Shown: piece by piece, positions 9,145-18,018 of the stretch
How the letters are laid out: the number at the start of each line of letters is the position of its first letter
Position numbering within the stretch: position 1 is the first letter of the stretch
Assembly (NCBI GenBank): GCA_016706055.1
Contig: JADJKL010000015.1
Location: forward strand, 1 to 53,825
Direction: 5' to 3'
Source of the DNA: Chitinophagaceae bacterium
Lineage (GTDB): Bacteria; Bacteroidota; Bacteroidia; Chitinophagales; Chitinophagaceae
DNA length: 53,825 bases
The notes under the pieces: model-generated
The model's input: only the letters and a program-made list of their open reading frames with translations
The model's database searches: none
What the model was told of the DNA's origin: nothing
Position numbers and translations under genes: made by a program

Positions 9145-9639
9145 ATGAAACTTCTTACTCCCGAATTTGGTTTGCTTATCTGGACTTTAGTGGCCTTCCT
9201 CGTTGTATTCTTTATTTTAAAGAAGATGGCATGGCCTGCAATCATCAAAGGTCTTCGTGACAGAGAAAACACTATCACGGAATCGTTGGCAACTGCCCAG
9301 AAAGTAAAAGAAGAAATGGCACTGATGAAAAGCGAAAATGAAGCATTACTTGCTTCTGCCCGTGAAGAAAGAGCTAATATGCTTAAAGAAGCAAGAGAGA
9401 CAAAAGAAAAAATGATCAGCGAAGCCAAAGAACTTGCAAAAACCGAGGCTAATAAAATCATCTTAGAAGCACAAGCTGCCATTGAAACGCAAAAGATGAG
9501 TGCAATGATTGATGTTAAAAACCAGGTAGGTAAACTGGTAATTGAAGTAAGTGAAAAAGTGCTTAGAAGAGAATTAGGAAGTAAAGAAGCTCAGGAAGCT
9601 CATATTAAAGGGCTTGTTGACGGAGTTAAATTGAATTAA
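9145..9639 (+). CDS. atpF: ATP synthase F0 subunit b
   Basis: 164-aa peripheral-stalk subunit. One N-terminal membrane helix (about 8-26, LIWTLVAFLVVFFILKKM) leads into a long charged coiled coil (about 30-135, rich in EE, KE and EAR) that reaches the F1 head and docks on delta. Length is normal. It follows atpE after 137 nt containing two hairpins and precedes atpH by 12 nt. Confidence 0.97.
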   Translation: MKLLTPEFGLLIWTLVAFLVVFFILKKMAWPAIIKGLRDRENTITESLATAQKVKEEMALMKSENEALLASAREERANMLKEARETKEKMISEAKELAKTEANKIILEAQAAIETQKMSAMIDVKNQVGKLVIEVSEKVLRRELGSKEAQEAHIKGLVDGVKLN

Positions 9640-9651
9640 TAAAGAACCGAA

Positions 9652-10215
9652 ATGCCAAACCCACGTTTAGCAACACGATACGCCAAAGCATTACTTGATT
9701 TTGCTGTTGAAAAAGGACAGTTGGAACAGGTATATGCAGATATGCAATGGATACAGGCTGTTTGCAAAAGCAACCGTGACTTTGTAAATCTTTTGCGTAG
9801 CCCCATCATTACTGCCGATGTAAAGAAGAAAGTGCTGGATGCCGTTACGGCAGGTAAGTTAAATGAATTAACTACTTCTTTTATGAGATTACTTACTACA
9901 AAAGGTAGAGAAAGTAATTTGCCTGAGATAAGTACTGCTTTTATTGATGGGTATAAAGTTGAAAAAAATATTTACACGGTAAAGCTTACCACTGCAACTC
10001 CTGTTACCACTGCAATGAAAGAGGCGATTGTAAACCAGGTAAAAAAATCTGCTGGATTTGAGAAGATTGAGCTGGAGGAAAAAGTAGATGCTGATTTGAT
10101 TGGTGGTTTTGTATTACAGATTGGTGATAAGATGGTAGATGCAAGTGTTGCATACGATCTGAAAGCAATTGCAAAACAATTTGAGAACAACGACTTTGTT
10201 TATAGAGTGAGATAG
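9652..10215 (+). CDS. atpH: ATP synthase F1 subunit delta
   Basis: 187-aa OSCP/delta protein that ties the b stalk to the top of the alpha/beta hexamer. The N-terminal helical domain starts NPRLATRYAKALLDFA, the family hallmark. The C-terminal part (LTTATPVTTAMKEAI and DLIGGFVLQIGDKMVDAS) matches the conserved end region. Only 12 nt separate it from atpF. Confidence 0.96.
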   Translation: MPNPRLATRYAKALLDFAVEKGQLEQVYADMQWIQAVCKSNRDFVNLLRSPIITADVKKKVLDAVTAGKLNELTTSFMRLLTTKGRESNLPEISTAFIDGYKVEKNIYTVKLTTATPVTTAMKEAIVNQVKKSAGFEKIELEEKVDADLIGGFVLQIGDKMVDASVAYDLKAIAKQFENNDFVYRVR

Positions 10216-10234
10216 GGAGCCCCTGTCCTTCCTA

Positions 10235-10252
10235 CCCCGATTTTTATCGGGG
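10235..10252. repeat. Short GC palindrome CCCCGAT-TTTT-ATCGGGG
   Basis: Perfect 7-bp stem with a 4-nt loop in the 185-nt atpH-atpA gap. A related palindrome, CCGATA-TT-TATCGG, lies at 52101-52114. It looks like a scattered intergenic palindrome rather than a terminator, since atpA must be read through. Confidence 0.4.
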
Positions 10253-10366
10253 CTAAAAGGGGAACTTAGGTGTAATAGTTCTTATAGGTAGTATAATTGG
10301 TAATAATATTAATAGCAAAAGTCTCAAACCCTGGAGGCTTTCATATAAAATGGAAAATTTCCAAAA

Positions 10367-10388
10367 CCCCCCTTTAGGGGATGGGGGC
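10367..10388. repeat. REP-like element before atpA
   Basis: CCCC-TTTA-GGGG (10369-10380) followed by ATGGGGGC. Same plan as the elements at 8706 and 52158: a palindrome of short C and G runs, then a second G-rich run. Confidence 0.4.
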
Positions 10389-10400
10389 AAAAACTGAAAT

Positions 10401-11981
10401 ATGGCAGAGATTAAACCAGATGAAATATCAGCGATACTGCGCCAGCAGTTGAGCAACTTCAATGCTGCAGCAGACCTTGAAGAAGTAGGTTCTGTATTGC
10501 AAGTAGGTGATGGTATTGCCCGGGTGTACGGATTGGGTAATGTTCGCTATGGTGAACTTGTAGAGTTTGAGAACGGTGTAAGAGCAATCGCATTGAACCT
10601 TGAAGAAGATAATGTGGGTGTGGTATTGATGGGTGAAAGCGGAAACATTAAAGAAGGTGCAAAAGTGAAACGTACCGGTCAGATCGCTTCTATTAAAGTA
10701 GGAGAAGGAATGGTTGGAAGAGTTGTAAATACATTGGGGCATCCAATAGATGGTAAAGGTCCAATTACTGGTGAGTTGTATGAAATGCCACTGGAAAGAA
10801 AAGCTCCGGGTGTAATTTTCCGTGAGCCGGTAAAAGAGCCATTACAAACTGGTATCAAAGCCATTGATGCCATGATTCCAATCGGCCGTGGACAAAGAGA
10901 ATTGGTAATTGGTGACCGCCAGACTGGTAAAACAGCAATTTGTGTTGACACCATTATCAATCAGAAAGAGTTTTTTGAAGCAGGTAAAACTGTTTATTGT
11001 ATATATGTAGCAATTGGGCAGAAAGCATCTACCATTGCTGGTGTAATGCAGACTTTGCAAGATGCTGGTGCAATGCAGTACACAACTATCGTTGCGGCTT
11101 CTGCTTCTGATCCTGCTCCATTACAATTCTACGCACCGTTTGCGGGAGCAGCTATCGGAGAGTTTTTCCGTGATACTGGTCGTCCTGCTTTGATAATTTA
11201 TGATGACTTGTCGAAACAAGCGGTAGCATACCGTGAGGTTTCATTGTTATTACGTCGTCCTCCAGGTCGTGAAGCATATCCTGGTGATGTATTCTATCTG
11301 CATAGCCGTTTACTGGAAAGAGCTGCAAAAGTTATTAATGATGATGCAGTTGCTAAGAATATGAACGATGTACCGGATAGCATTAAGCATTTAGTAAAAG
11401 GTGGAGGTTCATTAACAGCTTTACCAATTATCGAAACGCAGGCAGGCGACGTATCAGCGTATATCCCGACAAACGTAATTTCTATTACTGACGGACAGAT
11501 ATTCTTGGAGACAAACTTGTTCTTATCAGGTATTCGTCCGGCGATTAACGTAGGTATATCAGTAAGCCGTGTGGGTGGTAATGCGCAGATTAAATCAATG
11601 AAAAAAGTGGCTGGTACTTTGAAACTGGATCAGGCCCTTTACCGTGAGTTAGAAGCTTTCTCTAAGTTTGGTGGTGATTTGGATGCTGCTACTAAGAATG
11701 TAATTGATAAAGGTGCAAGAAACGTTGAGATATTAAAACAGTTACAGTATTCACCAATGTCGGTGGAAAAGCAAGTTGCTATTATCTATCTTGGTACAAA
11801 CGGTTTGATAAAAGATGTACCAGTTAAGAGAGTAAAGGAGTTTGAAGAACACTTCCTTATGGAAATGGACAATAAGCTACCAGATGTAATGGCTGAATTT
11901 AAGAAAGGTAATTTGCCTGAAGATGGTTTGAAGAAAATGGTGGAGCTGGCAAATGGATTGATACCGCAGTACAAAGCATAA
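10401..11981 (+). CDS. atpA: ATP synthase F1 subunit alpha
   Basis: 526-aa non-catalytic nucleotide-binding subunit of the F1 head. Walker A is GDRQTGKTA at 171-179, and the Walker B region is ALIIYDDLSKQA. The arginine finger that completes the beta catalytic site lies in SVSRVGG (Arg390). Full length and intact, so the machine frame is trustworthy here. It is preceded by a 185-nt gap with two GC palindromes and followed directly by a strong terminator. atpG, which commonly follows atpA, is not in the window. Confidence 0.98.
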   Translation: MAEIKPDEISAILRQQLSNFNAAADLEEVGSVLQVGDGIARVYGLGNVRYGELVEFENGVRAIALNLEEDNVGVVLMGESGNIKEGAKVKRTGQIASIKVGEGMVGRVVNTLGHPIDGKGPITGELYEMPLERKAPGVIFREPVKEPLQTGIKAIDAMIPIGRGQRELVIGDRQTGKTAICVDTIINQKEFFEAGKTVYCIYVAIGQKASTIAGVMQTLQDAGAMQYTTIVAASASDPAPLQFYAPFAGAAIGEFFRDTGRPALIIYDDLSKQAVAYREVSLLLRRPPGREAYPGDVFYLHSRLLERAAKVINDDAVAKNMNDVPDSIKHLVKGGGSLTALPIIETQAGDVSAYIPTNVISITDGQIFLETNLFLSGIRPAINVGISVSRVGGNAQIKSMKKVAGTLKLDQALYRELEAFSKFGGDLDAATKNVIDKGARNVEILKQLQYSPMSVEKQVAIIYLGTNGLIKDVPVKRVKEFEEHFLMEMDNKLPDVMAEFKKGNLPEDGLKKMVELANGLIPQYKA

Positions 11982-12001
11982 TATATTATATATAAATTTT
12001 T

Positions 12002-12029
12002 AAAAGGCGACCATTGGGTCGCCTTTTTT
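12002..12029 (+). terminator. Intrinsic terminator of the atp operon
   Basis: GGCGACC (12006-12012), loop ATTG, GGTCGCC (12017-12023), then TTTTTT. Perfect stem extended by A/T pairs and a T-tract, 25 nt after the atpA stop. Confidence 0.92.
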
Positions 12030-12434
12030 ATTGTTAGTTGAATTAGCGACATATTCATTTGATGTTATTCTTTGATTTTTTTGGAGTATTTGTAGAAGTT
12101 TTTTAAGGCTAATGCCTTTTTTAAGTATATTTTTTAAAATAGTTTGTTTATTTAACTAATTGATTGTCAGTATAAATCGTAAATTTACTACAGAAAATAC
12201 GGTAAAAACAGAGAAATAATACTCGTAAAACTTGCAAGTATAAAGACTGCGTATTATGTTTGTCTCAGAATCGAACAATCCCTTAGAAAACAACGAATCC
12301 GACCCCTGAAACAAACTACATTCCACAAGGAGAATTACGCTCCTGTATGTTTCAATCTTACAAATCGGTTTTCAAAGTTGACTTAGGTAAAGCAAAAAGC
12401 TTTCGATTATACCCTAAACCCTAAAGAGAAAACG
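12030..12434 (+). other. Long leader region before a secreted T9SS cargo gene
   Basis: 405 nt without an ORF. It contains the promoter candidate at 12231-12262, which would leave an untranslated leader of about 165 nt before the ATG at 12435. I see no riboswitch consensus. Confidence 0.5.
12231..12262 (+). promoter_or_regulatory. Bacteroidota-type promoter CTTG-N20-TATGTTTG
   Basis: CTTG at 12231-12234 (three of four bases of the -33 TTTG), 20-nt spacer, then TATGTTTG at 12255-12262, an exact TAnnTTTG. The same -7 sequence and spacing recur before the receptor gene at 13824. Confidence 0.5.
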
Positions 12435-13733
12435 ATGAAAACAACTCTACTCCTTAAGACAACTTTTTTGCTAGCAGCTTTTGCATTGACAACAGCAGTT
12501 ACTAATGCACAACCTGTACCAGAACTAGTTTTTAGCAATCCGTCTCTTCAATCAGGTACATCGGGTGCTGATGGTGCGGTTTACCGTTTTCCAGATGTTG
12601 CTCCTAATGTTGATGGTTTGATAACCATTACGGCTCGTTCTTCTTCTGATGTAAATATTACAAATATTGACCTAGCTAGCACAGGTTATGCAAATGCATT
12701 TCAGCCGCAGATCAATTACAAGAATGGCAGTGCACCTGCTAATTCCAACTGGTGGATAGATTTTGATTTCAGCTTTGTTGTAAAGGGTACTTCCATCCCA
12801 ACCGTTGTTACTACATTTAATTTAACAGCATTAGACGTAGATGGCGACGGTGGTTCTTTGAACGAATTTGTACAGTTCAGCGCACCACAATCATATGTAG
12901 TAGAGAATAATACGTTACTAAGTGTATCAAGTTTGACGGAACTTATATTTGGTATTTTATCTCCAGTTAAAAAATTTGTAGGCCCTAAAACTAATTTTAC
13001 TGATATCAATGTGAATGCAACAGAGGTAATGACAACATTGACTTATACCAATAAGAATTTTTTTAGAATGAGAGCAGGTGGTACTACAGCGAATAGCTCT
13101 ACTTCTGCTGCTGACAGAATGTATTCTTTTTGGTTCAGAGGATTTGCATACAATACTCCGATACAAAATACATTGCCGGTTAAACTTGCGTCTTTTTCAG
13201 CGATGCTGAATAAAAGCAAAGTTGATTTAAGATGGACAACTTCAAGCGAAATAAACGTTAGTCATTTTATTGTAGAGAAAAGCACCGATGGTATTAACTA
13301 CACTGATGCAGGTATGGTTTTCGCTTATGGCAATGCAACCGACCAGACTAACTACAGCTTTTCAGATAATGTAAATATCAACCAAGCTGCTGTTATTTAC
13401 TATAGACTTCGTTCGGTAGATATTGATGGAAGAAGTGAACTTACTGAAATTAAGATTATAAGAATCGGAAAGCAGAACGAAAGCGGAATTTCTATAGTGG
13501 CATATCCTAATCCTGCAACTAATGAGGTTCGCATAACAATTCCGGCTAACTGGCAGAATAAAAAAGTAGCATATCAGTTATTTAGTGTTAATGGCCAACC
13601 TGTTAGAACTACTGAAAGAGCTAATAGCAATCAGACTGAAGCTATTAATGTAAGCAGTCTTGCACCAGGTTTATATTTTGTAAAAGCGATATGCGAAGGT
13701 CAGGTGGCACAACAAAAAATTATCAAGCAATAA
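12435..13733 (+). CDS. Secreted protein with T9SS type A sorting domain
   Basis: 432 aa. The signal peptide (hydrophobic core LLAAFALTTA, cleavage after TNAQ) targets Sec. The middle (about 30-230) is a beta-rich domain with no family I can name. A fibronectin-like linker domain (about 245-345: VKLASFSAMLNKSKVDLRW ... SHFIVEKSTDG ... YYRLRSVDIDGRSE) leads to the C-terminal sorting domain (about 355-432: AYPNPATNEVRI ... GLYFVKAI ... QKIIKQ). This sends it through the type IX system to the cell surface or medium. Monocistronic: it has its own promoter and a terminator at 13762. Confidence 0.9.
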   Translation: MKTTLLLKTTFLLAAFALTTAVTNAQPVPELVFSNPSLQSGTSGADGAVYRFPDVAPNVDGLITITARSSSDVNITNIDLASTGYANAFQPQINYKNGSAPANSNWWIDFDFSFVVKGTSIPTVVTTFNLTALDVDGDGGSLNEFVQFSAPQSYVVENNTLLSVSSLTELIFGILSPVKKFVGPKTNFTDINVNATEVMTTLTYTNKNFFRMRAGGTTANSSTSAADRMYSFWFRGFAYNTPIQNTLPVKLASFSAMLNKSKVDLRWTTSSEINVSHFIVEKSTDGINYTDAGMVFAYGNATDQTNYSFSDNVNINQAAVIYYRLRSVDIDGRSELTEIKIIRIGKQNESGISIVAYPNPATNEVRITIPANWQNKKVAYQLFSVNGQPVRTTERANSNQTEAINVSSLAPGLYFVKAICEGQVAQQKIIKQ

Positions 13734-13761
13734 TAATATTATAAATAGGGATCCGGACTAT

Positions 13762-13795
13762 GCCGTCTTGCCTTTGGCGAGGCGGCTTTATTTTT
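13762..13795 (+). terminator. Intrinsic terminator after the T9SS cargo gene
   Basis: GCCGTCTTGCC-TTT-GGCGAGGCGGC forms an 11-bp stem with two G-U pairs, followed by TTTATTTTT. Confidence 0.85.
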
Positions 13796-13799
13796 AAAA

Positions 13800-13831
13800 T
13801 TTGGTTTATAATATAAACTACTTTATGTTTG
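13800..13831 (+). promoter_or_regulatory. Promoter of the receptor module, TTTG-N20-TATGTTTG
   Basis: TTTG at 13800-13803 and TATGTTTG at 13824-13831 with a 20-nt spacer match both Bacteroidota boxes exactly. Predicted start of transcription is about 12 nt before the ATG at 13852. Best promoter match in the window. Confidence 0.65.
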
Positions 13832-13851
13832 TTGTATAAATAGGTTAAATC

Positions 13852-16098
13852 ATGAAGTGGTATTGTTTTATTTCATTATTTCTTTTTTTGAGTGTGCAAG
13901 TAAATGCTCAGATAATTATTAGTGGCACTATAAAGGATAACAAGGGAAATGCTTTGCCAGGAATAAGTGTTTCTTTAAAAGATACATACGACGGCACTAT
14001 TGTCGATTCTTTAGGCAACTATAAATTTACTACTACAGAAAAAGGAGAGTTGACTTTTTCTGTTACAGGCATTGGCTATAAATCTTATGAACAAAAAATA
14101 AATGTGAGTGGCGCATCAATTTCAATTGACGTTATTTTAAAAGAAGAACTAAGTGAATTAAAAGCGATTACTATTATCGCAGGCTCTTTTGCAGCAGGCG
14201 ATACAAAGCGATCGGCTACCGTTCTTAACTCATTAGATGTAGCTACAGTAGGCGGCGGCAATGCAGATATTACTTCGGCAGTAAAAACATTACCGGGAGC
14301 ACAGCAGGTTGGAGAGAGTGAAGGTTTATTTGTAAGAGGTGGGGCAGGTTACGAAACAAAACAGTTTATAGACGGAACACTTGTTAATAATCCTTATAAC
14401 TCAACTGTTCCTGATTTGGCAAGTCGGGGTCGGTTCTCGCCTTTTTTATTTAAAGGGACTGTTTTTAGCACTGGTGGATATTCAGCACAATATGGTCAGG
14501 CTTTATCATCTGCTTTAATATTAGAGTCTATTGATTTGCCAGAGCAATCGGCAGCGAACCTTTCAGTATCGCCTATTATATTTGGTGGCGGATATCAGAA
14601 TCTCGCAAAAAATAAAAAATCATCTTGGGGAGTTAATTATAATTATGTAAATCTTGCTGCTTATTTCAACCTTGTAAAGCAAACACCGGATTATTTTAAA
14701 GTGCCAGCTTTTCATAACGGTGATGCCAATTTCCGTTTCAAAACAAAAAAAGGAATTGTAAAATACTATACCACATTTGCCAATAGTAACCTTGGTTTAC
14801 GCCGGCCTGATATTGACAGTGCAGAACTTAAAAATGCTTTCGGACTAAAAAATATAAACTGGTACAATAACCTTAGCTGGAAAGAAACTCTTGGAAACGG
14901 GTGGAAAATGAATCTCGGCCTTGGGTACAGCACAAACACCGATAATCTTTTACAAGAATTACAAAACCAACAGAATCAAAAAGTTTCTTTACCAAGCAGT
15001 GTTTGGGCTGCAACTAAAAACTTTAAACTTAAAAGTCGTCAAGACCTTTCGCAAATCAAAGTTGTATTTGAAAAAAGATTATTCGGAATCAGTAAACTGA
15101 GGTTTGGAAGTGAATATATGTATAGCGTAAACAACAGCAATTTCAATGATACAATTGTTTCAAAACTGAAAGATAATTTTCAGTCTGTTTTCGCAGAAAC
15201 TGAACTGGTTATTACTAATGGTCTTGCTGCGTTAATCGGAGGAAGATTTGAACATTCATCAATTTTAGGAAAATCAAACTTTGCCCCACGCATATCAATT
15301 GCTTACAAAGTAGGTAAAGGCGCACAAGTGTCGGCTGCTTATGGCCAATTTTATCAAAAACCTGAGAATAATCAAATCGCTTATTCCCCAAATCTCGGCT
15401 ATACTAAAGCAACACATTATATACTTACTTACCAAAAGTCAACTAATGACCGCATATTCAGAGCAGAGACATTTTATAAAAAATACCAGGATCTGATAAA
15501 AACAGTTCCTACCAACTATTATTACGGCGTATATAATAATAGCGGAGATGGTTATGCAAAAGGCATAGAATTTTTTTGGCGGGATAAAAAGACAATTAAG
15601 AATTTTGATTATTGGGTAAGTTATTCTTATCTCGATACCAAACGAGATTATCTGAATTATCCTCAAGAGTTACAGCCTGATTTTGCTGCCAATCATACGG
15701 TTTCATTAGTTACCAAACGATTTTTTACGGATATTAAAACTGGCTTCAATTTTACATACAGTTATGCAACCGGAAGACCCTATTATAACTTCCTGTATAA
15801 CAGAATGGATAATAAATACACCATTGCTGACAGAGGTGAAACAAAGGATTTTCATAATCTTGGCTTTAGTATGAATTATGTACCAAGTATAGGCAAAACA
15901 AACCCTAAAGTTTTTTGGGTATTGGTAGCAAGTGTTACCAATGTACTTGGATATGACGCTGTCTATGGTTATAGATATTCTTATAATGGTGCCAATAAGC
16001 AGGCGGTAACACCACCAGCTAAACGATTTTATTTTATAGGTGCCTTTTTTAGTTGGGGTGTTGACAGAACACAGGATGCAATTAATAATAATTTATAA
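13852..16098 (+). CDS. TonB-dependent receptor-like outer membrane protein
   Basis: 748 aa. Signal peptide (FISLFLFLSVQVNAQ), then a carboxypeptidase-regulatory-like beta-sandwich (about 22-105: SGTIKDNKGNALPGISVSL), common at the front of Bacteroidota receptors. A plug domain follows (about 120-225: TSAVKTLPGAQQ, GLFVRGGAGYETKQFIDG, STGGYSAQYGQALSS). The rest is a 22-strand-type barrel with many aromatic-ended strands, ending at a short Asn-rich tail. The barrel is shorter than in SusC proteins, and no SusD partner lies next to it, so the substrate is unknown. It heads a four-gene set with a TPR-like protein, a membrane protein and a winged-helix regulator. Confidence 0.9.
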   Translation: MKWYCFISLFLFLSVQVNAQIIISGTIKDNKGNALPGISVSLKDTYDGTIVDSLGNYKFTTTEKGELTFSVTGIGYKSYEQKINVSGASISIDVILKEELSELKAITIIAGSFAAGDTKRSATVLNSLDVATVGGGNADITSAVKTLPGAQQVGESEGLFVRGGAGYETKQFIDGTLVNNPYNSTVPDLASRGRFSPFLFKGTVFSTGGYSAQYGQALSSALILESIDLPEQSAANLSVSPIIFGGGYQNLAKNKKSSWGVNYNYVNLAAYFNLVKQTPDYFKVPAFHNGDANFRFKTKKGIVKYYTTFANSNLGLRRPDIDSAELKNAFGLKNINWYNNLSWKETLGNGWKMNLGLGYSTNTDNLLQELQNQQNQKVSLPSSVWAATKNFKLKSRQDLSQIKVVFEKRLFGISKLRFGSEYMYSVNNSNFNDTIVSKLKDNFQSVFAETELVITNGLAALIGGRFEHSSILGKSNFAPRISIAYKVGKGAQVSAAYGQFYQKPENNQIAYSPNLGYTKATHYILTYQKSTNDRIFRAETFYKKYQDLIKTVPTNYYYGVYNNSGDGYAKGIEFFWRDKKTIKNFDYWVSYSYLDTKRDYLNYPQELQPDFAANHTVSLVTKRFFTDIKTGFNFTYSYATGRPYYNFLYNRMDNKYTIADRGETKDFHNLGFSMNYVPSIGKTNPKVFWVLVASVTNVLGYDAVYGYRYSYNGANKQAVTPPAKRFYFIGAFFSWGVDRTQDAINNNL

Positions 16099-16130
16099 AA
16101 CACTTTTTGATTAAAATTTAAAATAGAAAA

Positions 16131-16767
16131 ATGAAAAAGATAATAGCAGTAATCGCAATTTTAGCTACCATTTCTGTAAATGCACAAAGCAAGTATGAAG
16201 CGGCAATGAAAAAAAACTTTATTCAGATGGATAGTGCAAAAACTACAGCAGATCATCAGGCAGTATCTGCCGGTTTTGAAAGAATAGGTGATGCAGAAAA
16301 AACACAATGGCTTCCGTATTATTATGCAGGACTAGCATTAACCACAGCAGGTTGGATGGATAGTAAGTTAGATAAGGATCAAAATGCAGAAAAAATAAAA
16401 TCATTATGCGATAAAGCGGAAGCACTCACTACTGATAATGCTGATAAAGCAGAAATATTAACCTTACGTAATATGACTGCCACTCAACAAATGCTTGTAG
16501 ATCCACAAGGGAGGTTTATGAGCTATGGTATGGAAGCAGGGAAAATACTTGCAACAAGCTTTAAAATTAAATCCTGAAAATCCCCGTGCATATTATTTAC
16601 AAGGTGCAAGTCTTTTTGGAACTCCTGAACAATTTGGTGGTGGAAAAGCAACAGCAAAACCTATTCTTGAGAAGGCAGCTGAGCTTTATAAAAAAGAACA
16701 ACCAAAACCACTTTACCCGCATTGGGGCCAGGAAAGAAATCAGGAAATGCTGGATCAATGTAATTAA
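16131..16767 (+). CDS. Exported TPR-like protein, frameshifted
   Basis: About 211 aa when repaired. Signal peptide MKKIIAVIAILATISVNAQ, then helical repeats resembling TPRs. The first frame runs to 16577 but leaves the conserved track at GMEAGK. A second frame carries the continuation YLQQALKLNPENPRAYYLQG to 16767, including a classic TPR motif (LNPENPRAYYL). Removing one A from the AAAA run at about 16541-16545 joins them as EAGKYLQQAL. It lies 32 nt after the receptor gene, and proteins of this kind may act in the periplasm as assembly or binding partners. The break is probably a sequence error. Confidence 0.82.
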
Positions 16768-16827
16768 TAATTAATGCCAGACAAATTTTGCATTGACAAT
16801 TTCCCAGTTGTTTAAAAATTAAAATTT

Positions 16828-17502
16828 ATGGAAGAAAAAGAGCTGAATGAAAAAGAAAGCCTGAGTCTTATATCCGAAATGATTCAGAAGGCTAAAAGCA
16901 GTTTTCATGAGAGCGGCACTAGTGCTATTCTTTGGGGATCTGTAACGGCTGTATGTGGATTACTAAGCTTTGCACAGGTACAATTTGGTTTTAGTTTAGG
17001 GTTTGATGTATGGCTATTGATTTTTGTAGTTATTATCCCGCAGATATATATTATTATTAAGGAAAGAAAAAATAAATTAGTCAAGACCTACCAAGCTGCG
17101 GCCACTGATAATGTTTGGCTTGTTTATGCTATAAGCATTAGTGCTATTGCATTTTATCAGAATATTGTGCCGGGCATATCTGATAAGTTAATGCTTGACG
17201 AAGGGATGCAGTTATTGCAAAAGAATATTGCAACAGGTGAAGTAAAAGACTATCATTTTTTTATTCCGAGCCTTTCATCTGTTTATTTAATTATCTATGC
17301 ATTTCCTACCATAGCTACTGGACTTATTAATAAGTTCAAACCAATGATTTGGGGAGCCGTTGTATGTTATGCTCTATTTTTTATTTCATTATACACTTCT
17401 TTTAAATATGATATGCTGATGCTCGGGTTGGCCGGCATTGCCAATTGGCTTATACCGGGTTTAATATTGAGAGATAGATATAATAAAAATATTGCCTGTT
17501 AA
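16828..17502 (+). CDS. Hypothetical multi-pass membrane protein
   Basis: 224 aa, no family name that I can give. A charged N-terminal 30-residue helix (ELNEKESLSLISEMIQKAK) precedes about six membrane helices (near 35-52, 56-76, 95-112, 150-170, 176-192, 196-212). The stop codon overlaps the start of the regulator gene by one base (TAATG), so both proteins are made together. Such pairs of integral membrane protein and small winged-helix protein are common in Bacteroidota; the membrane partner may control the regulator, but this is inference. Confidence 0.8.
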   Translation: MEEKELNEKESLSLISEMIQKAKSSFHESGTSAILWGSVTAVCGLLSFAQVQFGFSLGFDVWLLIFVVIIPQIYIIIKERKNKLVKTYQAAATDNVWLVYAISISAIAFYQNIVPGISDKLMLDEGMQLLQKNIATGEVKDYHFFIPSLSSVYLIIYAFPTIATGLINKFKPMIWGAVVCYALFFISLYTSFKYDMLMLGLAGIANWLIPGLILRDRYNKNIAC

Positions 17503-17789
17503 TGTTTAAGGATCTTGATCCCATATTACATTCGCAGCTTCGGTTGGCTGTTATGTCGCTTCTTATTAGTGTAAAGGAAGCGGAGTTTACTTTTATCAGG
17601 GAAAAGACGAATGCTACTGCAGGCAATCTTAGTGTGCAAATACAAAAACTGAAAGATGCAGGTTATATTGATGTAATAAAAAAATTTAATAAGAACTATC
17701 CGCAAACTATTTGTAAAATAACTAAAGGAGGTGTCAAAGCTTTTGAAGATTATGTAAACAGCCTTAAATCTTATTTGGGAAAGGAATAA
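17502..17789 (+). CDS. Small winged-helix transcriptional regulator
   Basis: 95 aa, a single winged-helix domain of the ArsR/MarR-like HTH_27 kind. The helix-turn-helix is about residues 26-58 (EFTFIREKTNATAGNLSVQIQKL), and the wing and final helix end at SLKSYLGKE. There are no Cys or His pairs that would suggest metal sensing. Translationally coupled to the upstream membrane protein and last in the receptor module; it may autoregulate that module. Confidence 0.88.
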   Translation: MFKDLDPILHSQLRLAVMSLLISVKEAEFTFIREKTNATAGNLSVQIQKLKDAGYIDVIKKFNKNYPQTICKITKGGVKAFEDYVNSLKSYLGKE

Positions 17790-17798
17790 AAAGAGTAA

Positions 17799-17816
17799 GC
17801 CCTTTAGAAAAAGGGC
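17799..17816. terminator. Weak hairpin after the regulator gene
   Basis: GCCCTTT-AGAA-AAAGGGC, a perfect 7-bp stem 10 nt after the stop, but with no T-tract; a possible transcript end structure only. Confidence 0.35.
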
Positions 17817-17871
17817 CTGTACTCTGTTGGTACTCTAAGTGTATGAAAGACTTATGGATGATCAGTACCCC

Positions 17872-18009
17872 TCAAATATTTTTATTTTTTATTGGTTGCA
17901 GTACCAGTTGAGAGTTATCTTCTTCTCTTCTTGGCTTTATTAATTTTTCTAATATTTTTTTTAGCCTCGCAACTTCTTTTCTTAATATGTTCGGTTGAGA
18001 TTTTTTCAT
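17872..18009 (-). CDS. Possible 45-aa basic small protein
   Basis: Short ORF starting ATG at 18009: MKKSQPNILRKEVARLKKIL and onward, ending KNKNI. Very basic with a heptad-like helix (EVARLKKILEKLI). It starts 9 nt after the stop of the next gene upstream on the same strand (18019-18435), so it could be co-translated. Nothing else supports it; a chance ORF in AT-rich DNA is quite possible. Confidence 0.3.
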   Translation of the reverse strand: MKKSQPNILRKEVARLKKILEKLIKPRREEDNSQLVLQPIKNKNI

Positions 18010-18018
18010 TTTATATAA

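Noticed and set aside
9138..9482. Minus-strand ORF of 114 codons over atpF
   Set aside because: It is a shadow of the biased codon use of atpF and has a low-complexity Ser/Ala sequence.
13852..16098. SusC of a polysaccharide utilisation locus
   Set aside because: The barrel is shorter than SusC and no SusD-like gene is adjacent.
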